Source of the DNA: Candidatus Staskawiczbacteria bacterium | GTDB taxonomy: Bacteria > Patescibacteriota > Minisyncoccia > Minisyncoccales > Staskawiczbacteraceae | Direction of reading: 5' to 3' | NCBI GenBank assembly: GCA_943357015.1 | Contig: CALRFZ010000024.1 | Location: forward strand, 1-11,234 | DNA: 11,234 nucleotides | In this document: one piece after another, positions 5,432 through 11,234 of the stretch | How positions within the stretch are numbered: position 1 is the first letter of the stretch | How the letters are laid out: each line of letters starts with the position of its first letter | Notes under the pieces: generated by a model | Databases searched by the model: none | What the model saw: only the letters and a program-made list of their open reading frames with translations | Told to the model about the DNA's origin: nothing | Made by a program: the position numbers and the translations under genes

Positions 5432-7249
5432 TTACTCAGAATCAATTTCTTCTGATGCTGGCAAAAAACCACCTGCCTGCAATGTCCATAATTTTTTATA
5501 CAAACTATTTTCTTTTTCTAATAATTGAATATGACTACCCTGCTCAATTATTTTACCACCATCTAATACAATAATTCTATCCATTTTTTGAATAGTAGAC
5601 AATCTATGAGCAATTACAATTGTAGTTTTGCCTTTCATTAAGTTATTTAGCGCATCTTGAATGAGCATTTCAGAATGAGAATCTAAGCTACTAGTTGCTT
5701 CATCTAAAATCAAAATTGGCGCGTTTTTTAAAATGGCGCGGGCGATGGCCACACGCTGGCGCTCACCACCAGACAGCTTAATTCCTCGCTCGCCCACAAA
5801 AGTCTCAAATCCAAGTGGTAAATTTTTTATAAATTCATCGCAATGCGCCAATTTAGCCGCAATTTTAATTTCTTTTTGGCTGGCATTAGGTTTTCCATAA
5901 GCAATATTTTCAGCCAGAGTGCGGTGAAATAAAATTGGATCTTGAGGCACCATAGAAATATTTTCACGCAAACTATCCTGAGTAACTTTGGAAATATCTT
6001 GATCATCAATTAAAATTTGTCCTGAGGTAGATGAGTACAATCTAAGCAATAATTTTACAAAGGTAGTTTTTCCGGCACCTGAAGGTCCAATCAACGCTAC
6101 GCGTTCACCAGATTTTACAACAATATTAATATCTTCCAAAACCTTGCGGGTTTGATTAAAAGAAAAATTTAAATTTTTAAATTCCACTACGCCATCTTTA
6201 ACAATTATTTTTTTCGCCTTTGGCACATCAATAATTTCATGTGGTAGTTTTATAATTTCCACCATTTCTTTGGCATCAGCATAGCCTTGGTAAATATCTC
6301 GCACAATTCTGGTAAACCCCCATAATTGATGAATTAAATCTATAACATATGCCTGCAATAAGACAAACACTCCCACCGTTACCAAACCTTGTTGCCAATA
6401 TTTTAAGGCAAAAAAGAATAAAATAAATTCAATAACTATGCCCAAAAAAGCCTGTCCCGCTTCTATAAAAGAGTCTAGCGTCCAGGTAAATTTTGTCATT
6501 TGCGCCTGTTTATTTGTAATATCTTTAAATCCGAGGGATTCTCTTTTAAAAGCACTAAACAATGAAACAGTATTTTGATTGGATAATGTATCTGCTAAAT
6601 ATCCAGTAGTTTTAGAATCTATTTGAGCGACTTTAATATCGTACTTTAGCTTCCAATTTGAAAATGTAATATTAAATAGCAAAAATATTAATGCCCAGAC
6701 CAAAATAATTAGCGCCATCCACTTGTTAATAAAGGCAACCACGATAAAAATAGTGATTAATTTTACCGCCAAAGGTAATAAATTCCAAAGCAAGTTATCA
6801 GACAACCTTTCAAAAGACCGAGTAAAACGATTAACTTTTTGCACCAAACCACCCACAAAATTATTAGTAAAAAAATTATAGGAATGCTCCATAACATAAT
6901 CATATGATTGCTGTTTTAACTTGGCGATGGTAGGTATTTGATATTCAATATTTGCCATTGTTCCAAGGCGATAAAAAATCCACTGCAGGAAATTTAAAAA
7001 AAGAATATAAAAAATAATCGCCACTAATTGTTGAGCAATCAGGTCTTTATTTCCAGTAACCGTAATTACATCAAAAAATTTCTTGTAAAAAACTGGCACC
7101 AAAATCCCAACAACATTGGCTCCAATAGCGCAAAGAATCAAAAAAAATAGCCACCATTTTTTTGGCTTAATTCCGCCCCAAAAAGTTCTGGCAACATCTA
7201 AGAAACTAACTTTTGGATAAGTAATATTTTTTTGTAATTCTTGATTCAT
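5432..7249 (-). CDS. ABC exporter half-transporter (membrane domain plus ATPase), second of a pair
   Basis: This 605-residue ABCB/MsbA-type half-transporter uses ATP to export a substrate, probably a drug or lipid-like compound, across the inner membrane. Residues 1 to about 335 form a six-helix exporter membrane domain. The ATPase domain follows: Walker A GPSGAGKTT (388-396), Q-loop Gln436 in VPQDPILF, signature LSGGERQR (492-499), Walker B ILILDE with catalytic Glu517, D-loop SSLD, and switch His548 in IAHRLST. All catalytic residues are present. It lies 54 bases after the other half-transporter and is most likely its partner in a heterodimer like TM287/288 or LmrCD, although each could also form homodimers. 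No Shine-Dalgarno sequence precedes the ATG. The substrate cannot be told from the sequence. Confidence 0.94.
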   Translation of the reverse strand: MNQELQKNITYPKVSFLDVARTFWGGIKPKKWWLFFLILCAIGANVVGILVPVFYKKFFDVITVTGNKDLIAQQLVAIIFYILFLNFLQWIFYRLGTMANIEYQIPTIAKLKQQSYDYVMEHSYNFFTNNFVGGLVQKVNRFTRSFERLSDNLLWNLLPLAVKLITIFIVVAFINKWMALIILVWALIFLLFNITFSNWKLKYDIKVAQIDSKTTGYLADTLSNQNTVSLFSAFKRESLGFKDITNKQAQMTKFTWTLDSFIEAGQAFLGIVIEFILFFFALKYWQQGLVTVGVFVLLQAYVIDLIHQLWGFTRIVRDIYQGYADAKEMVEIIKLPHEIIDVPKAKKIIVKDGVVEFKNLNFSFNQTRKVLEDINIVVKSGERVALIGPSGAGKTTFVKLLLRLYSSTSGQILIDDQDISKVTQDSLRENISMVPQDPILFHRTLAENIAYGKPNASQKEIKIAAKLAHCDEFIKNLPLGFETFVGERGIKLSGGERQRVAIARAILKNAPILILDEATSSLDSHSEMLIQDALNNLMKGKTTIVIAHRLSTIQKMDRIIVLDGGKIIEQGSHIQLLEKENSLYKKLWTLQAGGFLPASEEIDSE

Positions 7250-7303
7250 AAAATGTCTACATTTTTATAATACCACTTTATACAAAATTAAAAACTTCTC
7301 AAA

Positions 7304-9043
7304 TTACAATCCTTGCTGGCGCCAAAGAGCTGAATACAATCCACCCTTTTTCACTAATTCCTGATGACTACCTTCCTCAATAATACTATTTTTTTCTAAC
7401 ACATAAATTTTATCGGAATTTACCACGGTAGATAAGCGATGCGCCACTATAATAGTAATTAAGTCTCGCTTTTTAGAAACGATATTTTTAATCGTATCGT
7501 TTAAGGATTTTTCAGTTATCAAATCTAGGTTACTGGTAGCTTCATCAAAAATTAAAATATTAGGCTTTCTTAATAAAGCGCGGGCGATGGCCAATCTTTG
7601 ACGCTCGCCCCCAGAAAGCTTTAAACCACCCTCGCCAATTTTAGTATCTAAACCCTGATTAGTTTTTTCAATAATTGAAAGTACAGACGAAAGCTCTAGC
7701 GCTTCCTTGCATTCCAAATCAGTCGCATCAGCTTTAACAAATAAAAGATTCTCTCTGACAGTACCAGTAAAAAGCTGGGTTTCTTGAGACACATAACCAA
7801 TTTTTTGACGCAAAAAATCATAATTTATTTCTGACGTATCTACGCCATTAATATAAATACTGCCTTTTCTAACTTTATATAAACCCAAAACTAATTTTAA
7901 AATTGTAGTTTTTCCTGAACCTGTAGCACCAACAAAACTTATAGTTTCACCAGTTTTTACCTTAAAACTAATATTTTTTAACACCGCTTTATTATTATCT
8001 TGATAATTAAAATCCACGCTTTTAAATTCTATTAAAGATACCGCAGAAATTTTTTGACCCAAAGATTCAGTGTCAACAGGTTTTTTACTAGTAGTTTTTT
8101 GAACAATTTCTAGTCCTGCTTTAGCTTCTTGATAACTTGAAGCGAGGCCACCAATTTCAGATAAAGGATTAAAGATAAAAAAAGAATAAAAATACAAAGT
8201 AAAAAATTGACCAACAGAAACTGTCCCCTTAAAAACCATCCAAAATAATACCAACAATATCAACGATCTTAAAAAATTTAAAATCGTATCCTGAATAAAT
8301 CCAAGGTAACGAATGGTTTTTACCTTTTTTAGTTCCAATGCTAATATTTTTTCATTGGTAATGTTTAAGCGTTCTATTTCCCGATTTTCCAGTCCCAAGC
8401 TTTTTACCAATTCAATATTACGTATGGTTTCAGTGGTGGCGCCAGCCAAGGAACCAGTTTCACGGACAATTTCTTTCTGGGCTTTTTTAATTCTTTTGGC
8501 CATATAAAAACTTACTAAGGTTAAAGTCGGAATAATTAAAAGATAAGTAAAACCAATTAACGGATTAATAAAAAATCCATAACTTACCACAAAAACCATC
8601 CCCACCAATAAAGAAAATGCCATAGTAATTAACAAAACAATAAATTGCTGTAAGTCCTGCCGAGCTTTTTGTAATTTTTCCAGCAGATCACCAGATCTTT
8701 CATCTTCAAAAATTTCATAAGGTAAAGATAAAACACTAGAAATACTTTGGGCATATATTCCCGCGCCCAATCTTTGACTGGTGGCACTGACATAATAATT
8801 TTGCACATGCTTTGAAATTCGCGCCGCCAAAGCTACCAGCATAGAAACAAATAACAATTTAAGAGTGCCATATAAAAAGACATCTGCCGGTAATACGTTA
8901 AATTTAGTAATGTAATTATCCACCATTAATCTAAAAATTTGCGGATCTGAAAGAGAAAAAATTTGCTGAAAAAACACCGCCAAAAAAGCAATGGCGATAG
9001 TCTTTTTAGATTTTTTAATGTGAGGCAAAATTACTTTTAACAT
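7304..9043 (-). CDS. ABC exporter half-transporter (membrane domain plus ATPase), first of a pair
   Basis: This 579-residue half-transporter has the same layout as its neighbour. A six-helix exporter membrane domain covers residues 1 to about 315, with the loop ERSGDLLEKLQ (115-125), where exporters typically have FD..RtGdL.sRl. The ATPase domain shows Walker A GATGSGKTT (372-380), Q-loop Gln420 in VSQETQLF, signature LSGGERQR (476-483), Walker B ILIFDE with catalytic Glu501, D-loop SNLD, and switch His535 in VAHRLST. Many heterodimeric exporters lose the catalytic Glu in one subunit; neither half here has. The two proteins are clearly diverged, so this is not a recent duplication. The gene starts 30 bases after the MFS gene's stop, which suggests co-transcription. 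Confidence 0.94.
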   Translation of the reverse strand: MLKVILPHIKKSKKTIAIAFLAVFFQQIFSLSDPQIFRLMVDNYITKFNVLPADVFLYGTLKLLFVSMLVALAARISKHVQNYYVSATSQRLGAGIYAQSISSVLSLPYEIFEDERSGDLLEKLQKARQDLQQFIVLLITMAFSLLVGMVFVVSYGFFINPLIGFTYLLIIPTLTLVSFYMAKRIKKAQKEIVRETGSLAGATTETIRNIELVKSLGLENREIERLNITNEKILALELKKVKTIRYLGFIQDTILNFLRSLILLVLFWMVFKGTVSVGQFFTLYFYSFFIFNPLSEIGGLASSYQEAKAGLEIVQKTTSKKPVDTESLGQKISAVSLIEFKSVDFNYQDNNKAVLKNISFKVKTGETISFVGATGSGKTTILKLVLGLYKVRKGSIYINGVDTSEINYDFLRQKIGYVSQETQLFTGTVRENLLFVKADATDLECKEALELSSVLSIIEKTNQGLDTKIGEGGLKLSGGERQRLAIARALLRKPNILIFDEATSNLDLITEKSLNDTIKNIVSKKRDLITIIVAHRLSTVVNSDKIYVLEKNSIIEEGSHQELVKKGGLYSALWRQQGL

Positions 9044-9073
9044 AAAATTAAATTTACTATTAAAATACTTTCA

Positions 9074-10318
9074 TTATTTTATAAAATTATTTTGGTGGGT
9101 CCGATTAAAAATAATAAATACAAACCCGGAAAATATAATCATAATACCAGCCACAAACACTGGTGCTCTTGGCATAATGCCAGCGGCAATAAAGCCTGAA
9201 ATAATCGGCGGAATGGTTTGCGCCAAAGCCTGAACCGATGCGTTAATACCCAAAATTTCGCCCTGAATTTTAGGACCAACAGACCGACTAACAAGACTAA
9301 TTAAATTTGCTTGAGATAAACCAGTAAAAATGGCAAAAAATGGCGTGATTAAAAGTAAACCCCACCAAACAGTTGGCACAAATTGCATCAAAATAAACGC
9401 GCCAGTACCAAACAGAGAAAAACTAAGAATTTGTCTTTCACTAAAGTTATGACTAAATTTTTTTGTTATAACCGCCTGAGAAAAAGCAATCCAAATACCA
9501 ACATACGCAAAATAATTTCCGATTGAACCCTGATTAAAACTAAATTTAGTTATTAAAAATACACTAAAAAAAGTTGTAAAAAAAGCAAACCCAGACTGAA
9601 ACAAAAATAACGTGGCAAAAATAGGGCGCAATTCTTTAAAAGCAAATGCTTTGGCAATATTTTTTAACGACCGACTAATATGAAGCGATAAATACTTGCT
9701 TTTTACTTTCAGAGTTTCTGGTAAAAAATAAATAACTAAAATTGTATTTATGCCAGCTAAAATAGCAGCAAACCAAAATGGAGTTGACGCATTAAACCAT
9801 GAAACCAATATTGGTGATGATAGTTTTCCACCAATAAATGGACCTAAAATAAATCCCAAACCAAACACCGCGCCCATTAGTCCAAAATTCTTGACTCGAT
9901 TTTCTGGCGTTGTAGAATCGGCAATTACCGCTTGAGCAACAGCAATATTTCCCCCCGTAACACCGTCAAAAGCGCGAGAAATAAAAAGTAAAGGTAAATT
10001 TTTAGTAATAATACCAATGGCAAAAATGATATATGAAATTGAAGTGCCAAAAAGTGAAATAGCTAAAATTGGTTTTCGCCCAAAGCGATCAGAGAGTTCT
10101 CCTAAAATTGGAGTTGCGATAAATTGCATAAACGGAAAAATAGCCGTCAAAAATCCCAAAAGTATATATCCATAATTTACACTAAAACCCGCTGGTAACA
10201 AATAAAAAGATGAACTAGGATTGGTTAAAAGCTGAGGAATAACCGGAATTAAAATGCCAAAACCAAGCATATCAATGAAAACCGTTAGCAATACAGAAAA
10301 TAATATTTTTTTATTCAT
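9074..10318 (-). CDS. TetA-like MFS drug efflux transporter (DHA1-type)
   Basis: This 414-residue twelve-helix inner-membrane protein is a proton-coupled antiporter of the DHA1 drug-efflux type. The first helix contains FIDMLGFGILIPVIP, with Asp16 where TetA-like proteins have a conserved acid. Motif A, GELSDRFGRKP, lies at 73-83 in the loop between helices 2 and 3. ISRAFDGVTGGNIAVAQA carries Arg115 in helix 4. The antiporter motif C region GAVFGLGFILGPFIGG (149-164) follows in helix 5, as expected for exporters. Length is normal for the family. It is the first gene of a leftward cluster with two ABC half-transporters, so it probably belongs to the same export or resistance operon. Substrate unknown; tetracycline resistance should not be assumed. 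There is no Shine-Dalgarno sequence at the ATG. Confidence 0.92.
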   Translation of the reverse strand: MNKKILFSVLLTVFIDMLGFGILIPVIPQLLTNPSSSFYLLPAGFSVNYGYILLGFLTAIFPFMQFIATPILGELSDRFGRKPILAISLFGTSISYIIFAIGIITKNLPLLFISRAFDGVTGGNIAVAQAVIADSTTPENRVKNFGLMGAVFGLGFILGPFIGGKLSSPILVSWFNASTPFWFAAILAGINTILVIYFLPETLKVKSKYLSLHISRSLKNIAKAFAFKELRPIFATLFLFQSGFAFFTTFFSVFLITKFSFNQGSIGNYFAYVGIWIAFSQAVITKKFSHNFSERQILSFSLFGTGAFILMQFVPTVWWGLLLITPFFAIFTGLSQANLISLVSRSVGPKIQGEILGINASVQALAQTIPPIISGFIAAGIMPRAPVFVAGIMIIFSGFVFIIFNRTHQNNFIK

Positions 10319-10370
10319 AATATTTTAATTTTAAACGGTAACCCAATTCACCAAAATTTTAAGTATTAAC

Positions 10371-10403
10371 AAAAAAATTCCACACTTTTACTTAAGCGTG
10401 GAA
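10371..10403 (-). terminator. Intrinsic terminator of the STAS gene
   Basis: On the minus strand TTCCACGCTT (10403-10394) pairs with AAGTGTGGAA (10387-10378) over ten pairs including one G-U, with a six-base loop, followed by seven T residues (10377-10371). It separates the STAS gene from the MFS operon, so that operon needs its own promoter between here and 10318. Confidence 0.9.
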
Positions 10404-10421
10404 CTTGGGGAAATAACGAGT

Positions 10422-10793
10422 CTACAAAAACTCATTGAGAGCTCCGGCGCGGTCCAATCCCCTTTTTAGGCCAAAAAAAGAACTTAACCTTGTCTCATCC
10501 AACTTTTCAAAAATATCTTCCTTGATATTACACATCATCATTCGCCCATTAATCCTGGTGACCATCCTTTGCAAAGAAACAAGCTTGCCAAGCATTGAGC
10601 AATCACAGTAATCAACTCGCCTAAAATCAAGCAAGATGTTTGATGTGACGCTATCAATTAGCCTAAATAATTGGTCACCGATAAGATCAATGTTTTCCCC
10701 TAATCCTTCCCACTCAATTTTTTTATCAAGAAACGTAACAATAGTCACATTTCCGACATTTTCAATCTCCAAACGACTTGCGCATGTAATCAT
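10422..10793 (-). CDS. STAS-domain protein (anti-sigma-factor-antagonist-like)
   Basis: This 123-residue single-domain protein resembles SpoIIAA/RsbV-type STAS proteins, which bind partner kinases or regulators and are switched by phosphorylation of one Ser. The core reads NILLDFRRVDYCDCSMLGKLVSLQRMV (52-78). The DCSML stretch (64-68) sits where the family has D-S-S-G-L, so Ser66 is the likely phosphosite. It continues to INGRMMMCNIKEDIFEKLDETRLSSFF, matching the usual G-G-x-L-x-L-x-N-x-x-x-x-x-x-x-x-L-x-x-x-x-L-x-x-x-F pattern. The last 15 residues are extra. The frame opens upstream at a GTG (10829), but AGGGGG five bases before the ATG at 10793 and the promoter position favour the shorter form. 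No partner kinase (RsbW-like) or phosphatase lies in the window. It could equally be a stressosome-like or metabolic STAS module. Confidence 0.85.
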   Translation of the reverse strand: MITCASRLEIENVGNVTIVTFLDKKIEWEGLGENIDLIGDQLFRLIDSVTSNILLDFRRVDYCDCSMLGKLVSLQRMVTRINGRMMMCNIKEDIFEKLDETRLSSFFGLKRGLDRAGALNEFL

Positions 10794-10798
10794 TAAAA

Positions 10799-10804
10799 CC
10801 CCCT
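10799..10804 (-). promoter_or_regulatory. Shine-Dalgarno-like site that decides the STAS start
   Basis: AGGGGG on the minus strand is five bases before the ATG at 10793. The alternative GTG at 10829 would lie about three bases from the predicted transcription start. Confidence 0.5.
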
Positions 10805-10838
10805 GTGATGCAAAGCGTAAATAAAACACACTACATTA

Positions 10839-10866
10839 ACATTACTACCACCAAATCCTTTGTCAA
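10839..10866 (-). promoter_or_regulatory. Possible promoter of the STAS gene
   Basis: A perfect -35 hexamer TTGACA (10866-10861) is followed after 16 bases by a weak -10, TAATGT (10844-10839). Transcription would begin near 10832 and give a leader of about 39 bases. It stands just after the rhodanese stop, with no terminator visible between the two genes. Confidence 0.45.
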
Positions 10867-10890
10867 TAAGATACTTAATATAATGACTCG

Positions 10891-11190
10891 CTACTTAATT
10901 TTACAGACTCCCACATTCATTTTACCAAGACTACTCCAGCTCCCACCATTATAAACTTTTACAAATCCATTAACTTCCAACATTGCTTTTGCCTGCTCAC
11001 TTCTCATTCCAGAAGCGCAAACAGTAATAATTGAGACATCTTTTAATAGCCAAGTCATTGCATCTACAATATCGCGCAATGGTATATTTAACGAACCATT
11101 AATATGTCCAACCTTATATTCTTCAGGCGTACGAACATCAATAATAAGCGCACCATCTGCAATAATATTTTCCAAATCTTTATTAGTCAT
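10891..11190 (-). CDS. Single-domain rhodanese-like sulfurtransferase
   Basis: This 99-residue protein is one rhodanese domain of the GlpE/PspE size class, which carries sulfur as a persulfide on an active-site Cys. The start region has IIDVRTPEEYKVGHINGSLNIPL (16-38), with the Asp-Val-Arg and the GHI-x-G-x-x-NIP signature. The active loop is CASGMRS (58-64) with catalytic Cys58 and Arg63, a normal six-residue loop. The C-terminal GFVKVYNGGSWSSLG (75-89) is the usual closing motif; a second Cys (96) near the end is not conserved as far as I know. There is no signal peptide, so it acts in the cytoplasm. The ATG at 11190 has no Shine-Dalgarno sequence. The sulfur donor, acceptor and pathway cannot be read from the neighbours. 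Confidence 0.93.
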   Translation of the reverse strand: MTNKDLENIIADGALIIDVRTPEEYKVGHINGSLNIPLRDIVDAMTWLLKDVSIITVCASGMRSEQAKAMLEVNGFVKVYNGGSWSSLGKMNVGVCKIK

Positions 11191-11234
11191 TTTTTTATTT
11201 ACTTTATCAAAAAACCATTCAAATTAAAAGATGA

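Noticed and set aside
5827..6009. Sixty-codon minus-strand ORF inside the ABC ATPase gene
   Set aside because: It is an alternate frame of a strongly conserved ATPase domain.
5432..9043. Possibility that one ABC half is degenerate, as in many heterodimeric exporters
   Set aside because: Walker A, Walker B Glu, LSGGE signature and switch His are intact in both proteins.
8313..9935. Plus-strand ORFs opposite the ABC and MFS genes (8313-8507, 9750-9935)
   Set aside because: They are antisense to conserved membrane-protein codons, with no supporting signals.
10794..10829. GTG start giving a 135-aa STAS protein
   Set aside because: It would lie about three bases after the predicted transcription start and adds no recognised domain sequence.

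Overview
The window reads as an AT-rich, gene-dense bacterial chromosome segment. Several traits suggest a Candidate Phyla Radiation (Patescibacteria/Parcubacteria-like) genome: a GyrB tail carrying a peptide I remember from such genomes, a secreted protein of tandem small beta domains, many genes without a Shine-Dalgarno sequence, and a very small single-chain PheRS. The lineage is an inference; there is no rRNA here to settle it. Almost everything lies on the minus strand, and the only plus-strand gene I accept is the 79-residue ORF at 1832-2071.

Layout from left to right. Positions 1-1709 hold gyrB without its 3' end; it has an unusual lysine-rich N-terminal extension containing a translated repeat. 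A 79-aa orphan gene follows and ends at a hairpin terminator shared with the convergent PheRS gene (2120-3262). That PheRS is a mitochondrial-type fusion of the catalytic domain with the FDX-ACB domain. Next come a 74-aa orphan gene with its own promoter and terminator, a ZIP-family metal transporter (3721-4452), a 159-bp palindromic MITE-like element (4454-4612) inserted exactly at the transporter's start codon, and a secreted two-domain beta protein (4675-5370). Positions 5432-10318 form an export cluster, transcribed leftward: a TetA-like MFS transporter followed by two ABC half-transporters. The right end holds a STAS-domain protein (10422-10793) with its own promoter and terminator, and a single-domain rhodanese (10891-11190).

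How the genes relate. The MFS and ABC genes are closely spaced and probably form one drug/lipid export operon. The small orphan genes and the STAS gene stand out: each is flanked by its own control signals and has a visible Shine-Dalgarno sequence, whereas gyrB, PheRS, the secreted protein, the MFS, both ABC genes and the rhodanese do not. The most interesting site is the palindromic element. It seems to give the ZIP gene its Shine-Dalgarno sequence and probably its promoter, and the same symmetry could fold read-through transcripts so that this ribosome site is hidden. No intergenic gap exceeds 300 bases, and I saw no tRNA, rRNA or CRISPR array.
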